Assembly: GCA_965199765.1 (NCBI GenBank)
Contig: CBDATC010000001.1
Span: 992,001-1,056,000 of the forward strand
DNA length: 64,000 nucleotides
Reading direction: 5' to 3'
From: JAPOXR01 sp965199765
GTDB taxonomy: Bacteria; Pseudomonadota; Alphaproteobacteria; Rhodobacterales; Rhodobacteraceae
In this document: positions 46,221 to 55,815 of the stretch, one piece after another
How positions within the stretch are numbered: position 1 is the stretch's first letter
Layout of the letters: each line of letters opens with the position of its first letter
Translations under genes and position numbers: made by a program
Notes under the pieces: model-generated
The model's input: the letters and a program-made list of their open reading frames with translations, nothing else
Database searches by the model: none
What the model was told of the DNA's origin: nothing

Positions 46221-47330
46221 TCAGCTGTTCACCGCCCCGGACCAAACATGCCGAGGGACCATGATCTCGCCGCGCGCGATCAAACGGGCTGTCCTCGTAA
46301 CCGTCGCGGACTCGAATATGAATTCATCCTCCATTCGGTGCTTGATAAGAAGATTCATGCGTCCAATCGGATGCTCGATGGAAATCTCGGTCGGAGACCT
46401 GGGCCAACCCGCATTGATCTCTGCTCCGACGGTGCCCGGTGCGAGCATACACGCCGAAAGGCACTGCGCTCCGGTGATCGCCATTGAAGGATGCGCAGCC
46501 CATGGCATGAAATACCGCGCACTGAAACTGCCGCCTGCCCAGGCTTCGGAAACCAGCCCGATCTTCGGAACCACGGAACGGGACACATCGCCTAACCCCA
46601 TGCGCTCGCCTGCGATAAGGCGCACAGCTTCCAATCTTTCGAATAATTCCGGTTTTGAATCCAGCTCCTCCCGAGATTCCCGGCCAGTCAATCCAAGATC
46701 AACGGCGCGCGCTATCATCATCGGCATGCCGACATCCATGCATGTGACTTCCAACCCGGCTATCAATTCCTTGGTTTGCCCGGTCGGAAACATCGCGCCG
46801 GTTCTTGATCCGGTGACCTGGAGAAATTCCAGCCCGACCGGGGCCGACGTTCCATGCACGCCATCAATGGCAGTGTCTCCGACATAAGTAAGTTCTCCGC
46901 CGGGCGTCTGAACCTCGGCATTGACGATCGCACCGGTGTTAACGGCGTGGATTCGCACCACGGTTTGACCTTCCGCCGCCCGAACCAAGCCCATTTCAAT
47001 CGCCGCAGGGCCGACGCCCACCAAAATATTGCCGCAGGTCGGTCCATAGTCTACCATATGCTCATTGACAGCGACCTGGCCAAAAAAATAATCGACATCC
47101 GCGTCAGGATGCGCGGATTTGGATAACATCGCGACTTTTGTGGTAATCGCTGAGCCTCCGCCCACACCGTCGATGCTGTTTGGATGCCCGCCCCCGACGC
47201 TGGAGATCAAAACTTCGGTGAGGCGTTCCCGATCCGTCGGCAAGTCTCCAGCATTAAAGTACGGCCCTCTCGAGGTGCCGCCGCGCATAAGCAGGAATGG
47301 AATCGGGGTTTGTCTTATGTCAGTGGCCAT
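46221..47330 (-). CDS. PrpF-family isomerase, 4-oxalomesaconate tautomerase-like
   Basis: A 369-residue protein of the PrpF / 4-oxalomesaconate tautomerase family, which moves double bonds in unsaturated tricarboxylates such as trans-aconitate or oxalomesaconate. Conserved parts are PFLLMRGGTSRGPYF, GGGHPNSIDGVGGGSAITTK, YGPTCGNILVGVGPAAIE (catalytic cysteine) and AITGAQCLSACMLAPGTVG. Its start overlaps the end of the tctA-tctB gene by 16 bases, so it belongs to that operon. With TcuAB nearby, processing of an aconitate-like acid is a fair inference. Confidence 0.88.
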   Translation of the reverse strand: MATDIRQTPIPFLLMRGGTSRGPYFNAGDLPTDRERLTEVLISSVGGGHPNSIDGVGGGSAITTKVAMLSKSAHPDADVDYFFGQVAVNEHMVDYGPTCGNILVGVGPAAIEMGLVRAAEGQTVVRIHAVNTGAIVNAEVQTPGGELTYVGDTAIDGVHGTSAPVGLEFLQVTGSRTGAMFPTGQTKELIAGLEVTCMDVGMPMMIARAVDLGLTGRESREELDSKPELFERLEAVRLIAGERMGLGDVSRSVVPKIGLVSEAWAGGSFSARYFMPWAAHPSMAITGAQCLSACMLAPGTVGAEINAGWPRSPTEISIEHPIGRMNLLIKHRMEDEFIFESATVTRTARLIARGEIMVPRHVWSGAVNS

Positions 47331-49333
47331 GGCAATTTCACAAATTCCTGCAAAAGTCCCGGTGGGAAATCACGGCGCAAACTATAAGCGATGAAACAAA
47401 GCAGCGCGACGCCCCCCGCCGTCAACAGCACCGATCTCAGCCATTCCAGTCCTGCCCTGATACGGAAGAATGCAATGGTGACAACGACAACCGCGATAAT
47501 GAAACCAAACAAAGACGACAGAACCAGAAGCGCGGCGAACCACGCCAAAGTGCTCCAAAGACCGTGAGGCGCCGTCGCGTCCTCATTGTTTTCCGCTTCC
47601 CGGTCCGCAAAGATCACATGGCCGTCTTTTGATATCAGCATTTGAATGAGAAGCGTAATCAAAGCCACAATCGCGACCGTGCCGATGGCAAGCGGAAACA
47701 CCTTGTCTGACAGCAAACTTATCTGCACCGCGTTAATCCAAGCGGTGCAAACATAGACCAGAATGCACAACAAAAAGATCAGCGGCGCCGCTCTCCGACC
47801 AGGTTTCACCGCCCCTTCTGAAAGGATTTGCTTGGACTGCCGGATTCCGACAAATACCGAGATGGCTGTCAGCAATACAATTGCGAGCACAATCGGAGAA
47901 GCGATATACGCCAATCCTTCAGCCAAGCCCGATCTGAATTTGAAACTGGAAATCTGCACCGCTTGATTTGAAAAATTCTCCGCCTGATCCGCCAGCACAA
48001 AACCGATCAGGAATGCCGGTCTTGACCAATCGAAGCGGCGCATGAAAATCCCCAGCAGACCGATGGCAAACAACGCCATCAGATCTCCGAGAGACTGCCG
48101 CGACTGAAAGGCGGCAAAAGCGATCATCATAAAGAGGAACGGAGCAAGCAGGGTAAACCGTATCGTGGTCAGACGCGCGATGCCCCCTGACAGCACGATG
48201 CACAGACCAGCGCCAACGACATTGGCCAGCGCAAGCGACCAAACCACTGTATAGGTGACGTCCAGTTCATACTGGATGAGCTGCGGACCTGCGTCGATGC
48301 CCAGCAGAGCAAGACCGCCGATAAACACCGCCATGGACCCCGACCCGGGAATGCCAAAAATCAGCGTCGGAACCAAACCGCCGCCCTCTTTAGCGTTATT
48401 GGAACTTTCCGGTCCAATGACTCCGCGGATTTCTCCGCTTCCGAACTTTGACTTGTCGGCCGTCGTTTGAACCGTATGGCCGTACGCGATCCAATCAACC
48501 ACTGAACCGCCAAGGCCTGGTATGACGCCTACGACCACACCGATCACAGCACAGCGGATTGATAACCAGACATTGGCGAACCAATCCTTAATTCCACGCA
48601 GCCAGCCCGCGCCGAGTTTTGCATCGCGCGCAATGGATTGATCCTGCCGCAGCAAGGCGATGATCTCGGGGATGGCAAAAATTCCAAGCCCGACAATCAC
48701 CAGCTTAATTCCATCGGTTAAATAAGGAATATCATAGGTTGCCATGCGGAGGCTTCCACCCGCATCGGCTTCACCGATGGTGCCGACCAAGAGACCAAGA
48801 CAGGCTGCAACAACCCCTTTAAGCGCCAGCCGGCCGGCGAGAACCGCCACCATGGATAAGCCAAGCAGCGTGATTCCAAGCATTTCCGGTGTGCCGAATG
48901 CGAGCACCAAAGGTCTGGCAACAAGAATGAAGGCTGTAAGTATGGTGGCGCCGAACAGCCCCCCGAACAGTGATGAGAAAAATGCGGCGGCCAGTGCCCT
49001 GGCCGCTTCTCCCTTCCGTGCCAGTGGGAAGCCGTCCAGCACAGTTGCCTGGCTGGCCGACGATCCGGGAATGCCCATCAATACACTCGCAAAAGTGTCG
49101 GAGGTCGGCACGACGGCAACAAGTCCAACCATCAGCGCCAAACCGGCAATCGGCTCCATGCCGTAAAGAAACGGTAAAACCAAAGACAGGCCGGCTATGC
49201 CGCCCAAGCCCGGAAAAACACCCACAGACAGTCCAAGCAGAACACCCAGAATCAGGTATAAGATCTGCTCGGGCTGAAAAATCAGAGCGAACGCGGAATT
49301 CAGCGCAATGACGGCGTTAGCCAATACATCCAT
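47315..49333 (-). CDS. Tripartite tricarboxylate transporter, fused TctA-TctB membrane subunit
   Basis: A 672-residue membrane protein. Residues 1-500 are TctA, the large permease subunit: GVFPGLGGIAGLSLVLPFLY, LMGIPGSSASQATVLDGFPL and GESSN-like GPESSNNAKEGGGLVPTLIF are its substrate-channel motifs. Residues about 515-672 have four further helices in the pattern of the small subunit TctB (LIFLLCILVYVCTAW, FAALLVLSSLFGFIIAVVVV). In most operons these are separate genes. It takes up a carboxylate with sodium or proton gradient once TctC has bound it. It follows tctC after 58 bases. Confidence 0.88.
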   Translation of the reverse strand: MDVLANAVIALNSAFALIFQPEQILYLILGVLLGLSVGVFPGLGGIAGLSLVLPFLYGMEPIAGLALMVGLVAVVPTSDTFASVLMGIPGSSASQATVLDGFPLARKGEAARALAAAFFSSLFGGLFGATILTAFILVARPLVLAFGTPEMLGITLLGLSMVAVLAGRLALKGVVAACLGLLVGTIGEADAGGSLRMATYDIPYLTDGIKLVIVGLGIFAIPEIIALLRQDQSIARDAKLGAGWLRGIKDWFANVWLSIRCAVIGVVVGVIPGLGGSVVDWIAYGHTVQTTADKSKFGSGEIRGVIGPESSNNAKEGGGLVPTLIFGIPGSGSMAVFIGGLALLGIDAGPQLIQYELDVTYTVVWSLALANVVGAGLCIVLSGGIARLTTIRFTLLAPFLFMMIAFAAFQSRQSLGDLMALFAIGLLGIFMRRFDWSRPAFLIGFVLADQAENFSNQAVQISSFKFRSGLAEGLAYIASPIVLAIVLLTAISVFVGIRQSKQILSEGAVKPGRRAAPLIFLLCILVYVCTAWINAVQISLLSDKVFPLAIGTVAIVALITLLIQMLISKDGHVIFADREAENNEDATAPHGLWSTLAWFAALLVLSSLFGFIIAVVVVTIAFFRIRAGLEWLRSVLLTAGGVALLCFIAYSLRRDFPPGLLQEFVKLPWPLT

Positions 49334-49391
49334 GCTGAATTCCTTTTCGTTCGCCGCATCGGACGCGGCGCATGCCGCGGTTCGGCAGTGG

Positions 49392-50483
49392 TTACTCCAG
49401 CTTTACGCCATAGTCGTCGGCAAGCCATTGAATGACGAAGTTTTTCGCCGTTTGATTGACTTGTGTGGCCTGTGCCAAAGCGCCCTGCGCGGCTTCGCCT
49501 GTCATCTGCGGATAAATCCCCAGCCTCGCGGCGGAGATTTCCGGGAAATCCGCACGCGCTATGACAGCGTCAAAGGCAGCCGTGTAGGCATCGATTGCAG
49601 CTTGATCAGCCCCCATTGGCAGAAACACCATTTTCTGGGCTGGAAATCCTGCGGTGAAGAATGCTTTCCAAGCCTCCCAAGCCGCACCTTCGGGTGAACA
49701 GGCAGGTGTTGCTTCGCAGATTTCTTTGAATGACGGAATATTCGGGAATGTCGGGTCACGGACAACATTCCCTTCGCTATCCAAAGCGCCCCAAGTCATC
49801 ATCGGCACAGCTTGGCCGTTTTCGACCAGCGGAACGACTGATTTCAGATAAGCTGACGATGTTTGGTAATCGATATTGGCTTCTCCGCGCTCAAACATGA
49901 GTCGCCCATCGCCGCGGCCCTTGATGCCAAAGACCGGCTCAACTGTCATCCCAAGCATCTTCCAAGCCAAGAGAGGAACAAGATCGAGACGTGTCGCCCC
50001 TTGACTGCCCCATATAAAGTCCGTGCCTTGCAGTCCTGTAGCATCCATTCCGTTCATCATTCCGGCAAGATCGGGCGGCAAATACGCAACCCCGCCGGTG
50101 CCAGAAGCCAGTACGACATTCCAGTCGCCATATTCATACTTTACGCGCGGGTCGCCCAGCAAATACGGAAACTGTGTTGAACCCGAAGACCCGAAGATCA
50201 AAGTGCCGTTGGAATCATCGTAGGATTGTTCTTGAAACCAGTTGGCGCCTTTCGTGGAGCCGGCGCCGGGCATGAATTTGACAACAACCGTCGGGTTGCC
50301 GGGCAAAGCTTCGCTCAACAAGGGCGCGTAGAAATTTGCCCACTTCGCTGAGCCGCCGGATTCAGAGAAAGGGATGACGAATTCGACCGTCTCGCCGCTC
50401 AAATCAAGTGCGTGACCGTCCGCGAAGACAGAGCCACCACTTATGGCCACAGCGGCGCACACCGCAATTAATTTAGATTGCAT
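49392..50483 (-). CDS. Tripartite tricarboxylate transporter substrate-binding protein (TctC/Bug family)
   Basis: A 363-residue periplasmic binding protein with signal peptide (LIAVCAAVAISGGSVFADG). VEFVIPFSESGGSAKWANFY is the first ligand-binding loop, then VVKFMPGAGSTKGANWF. The rest has the two-lobed Bug fold. The start at 50483 is set by AGGAGA seven bases upstream; the longer frame to 50552 lacks a signal at its head. It is longer than the usual 300-330 residues, with an insertion near DATGLQGTDFIWGSQGA. It heads the tctC-tctAB-prpF operon. The ligand is probably the di- or tricarboxylate handled by PrpF. Confidence 0.88.
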   Translation of the reverse strand: MQSKLIAVCAAVAISGGSVFADGHALDLSGETVEFVIPFSESGGSAKWANFYAPLLSEALPGNPTVVVKFMPGAGSTKGANWFQEQSYDDSNGTLIFGSSGSTQFPYLLGDPRVKYEYGDWNVVLASGTGGVAYLPPDLAGMMNGMDATGLQGTDFIWGSQGATRLDLVPLLAWKMLGMTVEPVFGIKGRGDGRLMFERGEANIDYQTSSAYLKSVVPLVENGQAVPMMTWGALDSEGNVVRDPTFPNIPSFKEICEATPACSPEGAAWEAWKAFFTAGFPAQKMVFLPMGADQAAIDAYTAAFDAVIARADFPEISAARLGIYPQMTGEAAQGALAQATQVNQTAKNFVIQWLADDYGVKLE

Positions 50484-50969
50484 AAAAGTCTCCTGTGAAG
50501 ATTTGTAATCAAGCCAATGGCTCCGGTATAGAAAATTGAGCCTGTTAGACAACTCTATACTCTTGAACTGCGTGAACCGCTATTGTGTTGTCAAACCTTT
50601 CTGCATGCCCGTGCGGCTTCTTCCGGCGCGGAGGATCGGCTGTCGGATTGGCCGACTTGAGAAACGCCGCGGCGCGGCGCATGAGGGACATCATTCAAAA
50701 CCCAATGCAGCGATTGAGATTGATACGGTCAGCTGTAATTTGAACGCGAAAATGCAGCGTTTTTGGTCTATAGTGGCGCGTCACGCATGATTGGCATCGA
50801 TATTGCACAATAAAGCGATGCGCACCGACGCCTAATGGCTTGCAACTGTAATGCGGGTTTGCCACTCTATGCGGATGGGCGGGTCATGCCGCGGCAGCGG
50901 CGGCCTGGCTGTGGAAGAGTCGAGCAGGTTCACTGGATCGGCTGAAGTCTGGCTATTGGGAGCTAAATC
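50484..50969. other. Divergent intergenic region between tctC and the EF-G-like gene
   Basis: Promoters of both genes must lie here. I see no protein-like frame, tRNA or riboswitch. Confidence 0.3.
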
Positions 50970-53000
50970 ATGGCAGGAAAACCAAATCCAAGATGCGTGG
51001 CGCTGGTCGGCCCTTATCAAAGCGGCAAGACCAGCCTTATGGAGGCTATGCTGCATGCCGCTGACAAAATTCAGCGCAAGGGAGACGTCGTCTCTGGAAA
51101 CACTGTCGGCGACGCCTCGCCTGAATCCCGTGAACGGCAAATGAGCACCGAAGTGAGCGTTGCCGGGTTTGATTATCTCGGGGATCACTGGTCGGTAATC
51201 GATTGCCCTGGATCTTTGGAATTTCAGCAGGACACACGCAATGCCCTCATGATCGCGGATATCGTTGTGGTTGTGTGCGAACCCTCGACCGACAAAGCCA
51301 TGATGGCCGCGCCCATCATGAAATTCCTGGATGACCACTCCATTCCTCACTGCCTCTTTCTTAACAAAGTCGATAACATCGCCGGAACCAGCGTTCCCGA
51401 AATGATGGAAGCCCTGCAAGCCTCTTCAGACCGACCGCTCGTGCTGCGCCATATACCGATCATCAGCGGTGAATCCATTTCGGGCTATGTCGATTTGGCC
51501 AGCGAACGCGCATACGAATATCAGCCCGGCAACGCATCTAAGCTGATCCAGGTTCCGTCCGAAATGGATGACGAACATTCACTTGCGAAACAGGAAATGT
51601 TGGAATCGCTGTCCGACTTCGACGATGACCTGTTGGAACAGCTCTTGGAAGATGCGGTTCCGCCCAAAGAGGAAATCTATGCCCATCTGACAGCCACGCT
51701 GCAGTCTGACAGCGTGGTTTCCGTCCTGATCGGTTCAGCTCTCAAAGATGCCGGCGTCCGCCGTCTGCTCAAAGCGCTGCGGCACGAGGCGCCAGGAATA
51801 GATTTAGTGCGCGCGCGGCTGGGACTCGAAGAGTTGACAGGCGAGTGCGCCACAGTCTTCAAAACCATGCATATGCCCCACATCGGAAAACTGTCGATCG
51901 CACGCATTCTTGGGGGTGGAATTAAGGAAGGCATGACCCTCAATGGCGCACGCGCCAGCAGCGTCGTGCGTCTGAATGGCTATGAACAGCAAAAGCTGCC
52001 AATCGCCGAATCGGGAGAAATCGCAGCCCTTGGGCGCATGGACTCCGTCCAAACCGGCGATGTATTGGTTGCCAGTGGCAGCCCTCCTGAAATCCCTTGG
52101 CCTGAGAGGGCATTTCCGCTCTTTTCTCTCGCTATAGAAGCCGAAAAACGCGGCGACGAGGCGAAAATGAGCGGTTCAATCAGCCGGCTTACCGAAGAAG
52201 ATCCGTCAATTGTCATTGACCACAACCAAGACACACACGAAATCCTGCTTTCGGGTCAAGGCGAAATTCATCTCAAAGTCGCTATCAGCCGTCTAAAGAA
52301 CAAATACAATCTCAACGTTGTCAGCAGGCAGCCGCAGGTCGCTTATAAGGAAACAATCAAAAAGTCGGTCTCTCAGCATGCGCGTCACAAAAAGCAGTCC
52401 GGTGGACATGGACAATTCGGTGACGTTTTGGTCGATATCAAACCATTGGCCCGCGGCGAAGGTTTCCAGTTTGATGATGTGATTGTCGGCGGGAGAGTGC
52501 CGCGACAATATATTCCGGCAGTTGAGAATGGTGTGAAGGATTATATGGCGTCCGGACCTCTTGGTTTTCCGGTGGTCGATATCGCAGTTACCTTGACAGA
52601 CGGCAAATATCACCCCGTCGACAGCTCAGAACAAGCATTTAAGATGGCGGGATGGCTGGCTATGCGGGAAGGCGTTCCAAATGCGCGGCCAGTATTGCTA
52701 GAGCCCATTTATGATGTGACAATCTCAGCTCCATCGCAGTTCACATCGAATATTCAAGGACTCATCAGCGGCAGGCGCGGCCAGATACTTGGATTTAATT
52801 CTAAAGAAGGCTGGAATCAGTGGGACGAAACCAGCGCCAAAATGCCGCAGGCCGAAATTCAGGATCTGATCATAGAACTGCGTTCGCTGACCCAAGGTGT
52901 CGGAACATTCGAAAGCGGCTTTGACCATATGCAGGAATTGACAGGACGAATGGCCGATGAGGTCGTTGCAGCTCGAAAGGATAGATTGTCTTCCAACTAG
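50970..53000 (+). CDS. EF-G-like translational GTPase (paralogue)
   Basis: A 676-residue member of the EF-G family with domains I-V in order. The P-loop is GPYQSGKTSLMEAM instead of the canonical AHIDAGKTT, G3 is IDCPGS in place of DTPGH, and G4 is NKVDN. Domain IV holds RHKKQSGGHGQFGDV and domain V ITSAPSQ-like TISAPSQFTSNIQGLISGRR. This is the alphaproteobacterial second EF-G type; its job is not settled (possibly recycling or a stress form), and it is not a replacement for the main elongation factor. It is monocistronic. Confidence 0.85.
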   Translation: MAGKPNPRCVALVGPYQSGKTSLMEAMLHAADKIQRKGDVVSGNTVGDASPESRERQMSTEVSVAGFDYLGDHWSVIDCPGSLEFQQDTRNALMIADIVVVVCEPSTDKAMMAAPIMKFLDDHSIPHCLFLNKVDNIAGTSVPEMMEALQASSDRPLVLRHIPIISGESISGYVDLASERAYEYQPGNASKLIQVPSEMDDEHSLAKQEMLESLSDFDDDLLEQLLEDAVPPKEEIYAHLTATLQSDSVVSVLIGSALKDAGVRRLLKALRHEAPGIDLVRARLGLEELTGECATVFKTMHMPHIGKLSIARILGGGIKEGMTLNGARASSVVRLNGYEQQKLPIAESGEIAALGRMDSVQTGDVLVASGSPPEIPWPERAFPLFSLAIEAEKRGDEAKMSGSISRLTEEDPSIVIDHNQDTHEILLSGQGEIHLKVAISRLKNKYNLNVVSRQPQVAYKETIKKSVSQHARHKKQSGGHGQFGDVLVDIKPLARGEGFQFDDVIVGGRVPRQYIPAVENGVKDYMASGPLGFPVVDIAVTLTDGKYHPVDSSEQAFKMAGWLAMREGVPNARPVLLEPIYDVTISAPSQFTSNIQGLISGRRGQILGFNSKEGWNQWDETSAKMPQAEIQDLIIELRSLTQGVGTFESGFDHMQELTGRMADEVVAARKDRLSSN

Positions 53001-53876
53001 AGCGGCGAACGGGGAGGTTTTCTCACAGACTGCAGGCTAGGAAACTTCCTTGCATTCCGGGATCCAACGCTTATCGCAGCGTTTTGCCCGGACATCTTGA
53101 CCAAGGTTCAGGTGTCTGCGGTCATTGACACGACTTTTCCGTCAAGCTTCATGTGGTTGCACGGCCAATCTTAATTCGGCACGATAAAGGACTCGCACCC
53201 GATCACAGGAATTGGCGCGACGAATACAACCAGGCGGTTTTCTGGACAAGTCGCTTTGATGTGATCGGCAGGTTTTTGTGAAATTCCGACCTTGAGACAT
53301 GGACGCTTTTCCGATTTGGGAGCTGTTTCCCGGCCATGATCCGAGTTTTTCCCTTATTCCATACCGGTTTCGGGGCCCGGGACCGCTGTATTGGCAGTGG
53401 AGGATGCGTCACAATGGAATTCAGCCGGGTTCGCCATCGCTGTGTAAGTCCGGACGGTTCGACGCTCAACATTCCAGACAGCGTGGCCAAGTCGAGACGC
53501 TGCCCGTCTGACAGCTTCCCGTTTCGCCGGGAACGATCTGCTGCAGCCGTATTCCATAGCTGAAACCGAGGAATTCTGCCTCGTGGGCAGGGATCAGAGT
53601 CCTGTCCGCCACCGCTCTATTGGACCAACCTTTCGTCCACAGAAACAATGCCGGGCAGCCGTCTTCCTGTGATATGAAAAACCCTCGGCATCGGCGGTGC
53701 GCGGCACCCTCCGGTGTGTAGACGGCAAACAAGTTCTTCCAGAGTGCAACCGCTTGGTCAGTCGAAAAAATGGTCCCGCTGCTGCACCGAGTTTTCACCA
53801 AATTTGCCGCTGTGGTCAGAGAATGAAAGATTGACAGCAATCCAATGCTGCCATAGAGCCAGCGCCGACGCAGCCT
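53001..53876. other. Gene-free stretch before tRNA-Leu
   Basis: Several open frames overlap here (for example 53466-53840 on the minus strand), but none has a recognisable motif or a good start. No integrase or attachment repeat is visible beside the tRNA. Confidence 0.35.
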
Positions 53877-53964
53877 GCCCAGGTGGCGGAATTGGTAGAC
53901 GCGCTAGCTTCAGGTGCTAGTGCCCGAAAGGGGCGTGGAGGTTCGAGTCCTCTCCTGGGCACCA
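53877..53964 (+). tRNA. tRNA-Leu (anticodon CAG)
   Basis: The 7-base acceptor GCCCAGG pairs with CCTGGGC, and the A discriminator and CCA are encoded. The anticodon stem CTAGC/GCTAG encloses the loop TTCAGGT, giving CAG, which reads CUG. The long variable arm (TGCCCGAAAGGGGCG) is typical of leucine tRNA, and GTTCGAGTC is the T loop. Length is 88 with CCA. Confidence 0.97.
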
Positions 53965-54084
53965 GCTGGTTGACACCCGAATTCGCGAACAGCATGAAAT
54001 GTCTTTTGGAATCCCGCTATGCTGCGCTATTCGGCTTCAATTGAGCAGCTGTCTGAGTTGAAATGAGAATGACGGTGAAGGGTG

Positions 54085-54729
54085 ATGGCTAAAGTCATTT
54101 ACGACGATATGAAACAAATGGAAATCCGGTTGCATTCCCGTGATCTTCCAAAAACCTATAAGGCGAGCGATACCATCGCAGTTGATACAGAAACGATGGG
54201 ATTGAATCACTCTCGAGACCGACTTTGCCTTGTTCAGCTTTCCAACGGCGACGGCTCCGTTGACCTCGTTCAGATCAAGCCCGGCCAACACAATGCTCCA
54301 AGACTGGAGGCTGTGTTGAATGACAAAAACATCCTGAAGATTTTTCACTATGCCCGATTTGATGTCGCAATCCTCATGCAACAGCTCAGCGTGACAACCA
54401 AACCGGTTTACTGCACGAAAATCGCATCGCGACTCGTGCGCACCTATACCGATCAGCACAGTCTGAAGACGCTTTGCCATGAATTGCTTGAAGTGGTCCT
54501 CGAAAAGGAACAGCAATCGTCGGATTGGGGTGCGGGTCAGCTCAGGGATGAACAACTTCGCTACGCAGCTGCCGACGTGATTTATCTTCATAAACTCAAG
54601 CCCATTCTGGACTCCATGCTGGAACGGGAAGGTCGGCTCGACATGGCGTCCGAGTGCTTTTCGTTTGTGCCGGTCCGTTCAAAACTTGACATTGAAGGAT
54701 GGCAGAACAAAGATATTTTCGCCCATTAG
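54085..54729 (+). CDS. rnd: Ribonuclease D, short form
   Basis: A 214-residue 3'-5' exoribonuclease with the DEDD motifs: IAVDTETMGL (Exo I), IFHYARFDVAIL (Exo II) and LRYAAADVIYLHKL (Exo III, Y/D). The HRDC domains of Escherichia coli RNase D are absent, as in most alphaproteobacterial relatives. It trims the 3' ends of stable RNAs. GTG at 54082 is an alternative start. It is followed after 78 bases by kdsD on the same strand, and that adjacency is common in the class. Confidence 0.9.
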   Translation: MAKVIYDDMKQMEIRLHSRDLPKTYKASDTIAVDTETMGLNHSRDRLCLVQLSNGDGSVDLVQIKPGQHNAPRLEAVLNDKNILKIFHYARFDVAILMQQLSVTTKPVYCTKIASRLVRTYTDQHSLKTLCHELLEVVLEKEQQSSDWGAGQLRDEQLRYAAADVIYLHKLKPILDSMLEREGRLDMASECFSFVPVRSKLDIEGWQNKDIFAH

Positions 54730-54807
54730 CTTCGCTTGTGAAACCAAACATGTTGCATTTGCGGCATATGGATTGAGCAGCGGGACTTTCCGAAATGATC
54801 ACGGGAC

Positions 54808-55815
54808 ATGAATAAACAGCAGGCAACCCGCACCGGATCAAAAAAAAGCACCGATCCATCTGATTTTGCGGAAATTGGTCGACGCGTAATCTCGCGGGAA
54901 GCCGATGCGCTTGCTGCATTGGCCGATTCAATCAATGGCGTGTTTTCGGAAGCGGTGGCACTGCTGGCCCAAGCCAAAGGACGCATCATCGTTTCGGGCA
55001 TAGGCAAATCCGGACATATCGCGCGGAAAGTCGCTGCGACCCTCGCTTCAACGGGCACGCCAGCCTTTTTTGTGCATCCGGCCGAAGCCAGTCATGGAGA
55101 CCTCGGCATGATGGCGGCAACCGATGCCGCGCTGATTTTCTCCAATTCAGGCGAAACCAGTGAGTTGGCGGACATCATCGCCTATTCTCGGCGGTTTAAC
55201 CTTCCGATGATCGGAGTAGCCGGTCAATCAGGAAGCACCTTAATCCGCCAAGCGGATGTCGGCGTCGTTCTTCCCTCGGTCGAAGAGGCGTGCGACCGAA
55301 ACATCGTTCCGACAAGTTCCACAGCAATGATGCTCGCGCTGGGAGATGCCATCGCCGTGGCGCTCATGAAGCATCGCCGCTTTACTCCCGAACGTTTTCG
55401 CGACTTTCACCCCGGAGGCTCGCTCGGTGCGCGGCTGTCCAAAGTTCGGGACTTAATGCACACGGGCGAAGCGATTCCGTTGGTGCCCGAAACCGCGCAG
55501 ATGACGGACGCGTTACTCGTCATGACCCAAAAGGGATTTGGAGTTGCCGGCATCTGCTCGGCGGAGAAAGGTCTGACCGGCATAATCACTGACGGTGACT
55601 TAAGACGGCATATGGACGGATTGCTGGGCAATCAGACGCGTGATGTCATGACCCGCAATCCGCTGACAATCGGTCCAGACGCGCTCGCTGTGGAGGCCGT
55701 CAGCGTAATGAATGCGCACAAGGTCACGTGTCTCTTTGTGGTAGAACCCGCATCCGGCGAAGCGGTAGACGGCATATTGCACATCCATGACTGCCTCAGA
55801 GCGGGAATACAATGA
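54808..55815 (+). CDS. kdsD: Arabinose-5-phosphate isomerase (KdsD/KpsF/GutQ)
   Basis: A 335-residue enzyme that converts ribulose-5-phosphate to arabinose-5-phosphate for Kdo in lipopolysaccharide. The SIS sugar-isomerase domain has IIVSGIGKSGHIARKVAATL and PAEASHGDLGMM with the catalytic histidine region. Two CBS domains follow (about 205-335), with LSKVRDLMHTGEAIPLVPET and TRDVMTRNPLTIGPDALAVE. Full length. Its stop overlaps the lptC start by four bases, so it belongs to the lpt operon. Confidence 0.94.
   Translation: MNKQQATRTGSKKSTDPSDFAEIGRRVISREADALAALADSINGVFSEAVALLAQAKGRIIVSGIGKSGHIARKVAATLASTGTPAFFVHPAEASHGDLGMMAATDAALIFSNSGETSELADIIAYSRRFNLPMIGVAGQSGSTLIRQADVGVVLPSVEEACDRNIVPTSSTAMMLALGDAIAVALMKHRRFTPERFRDFHPGGSLGARLSKVRDLMHTGEAIPLVPETAQMTDALLVMTQKGFGVAGICSAEKGLTGIITDGDLRRHMDGLLGNQTRDVMTRNPLTIGPDALAVEAVSVMNAHKVTCLFVVEPASGEAVDGILHIHDCLRAGIQ

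Noticed and set aside
53001..54084. Integration site at tRNA-Leu
   Set aside because: There is no integrase nearby and I found no second copy of the tRNA 3' end in the window.
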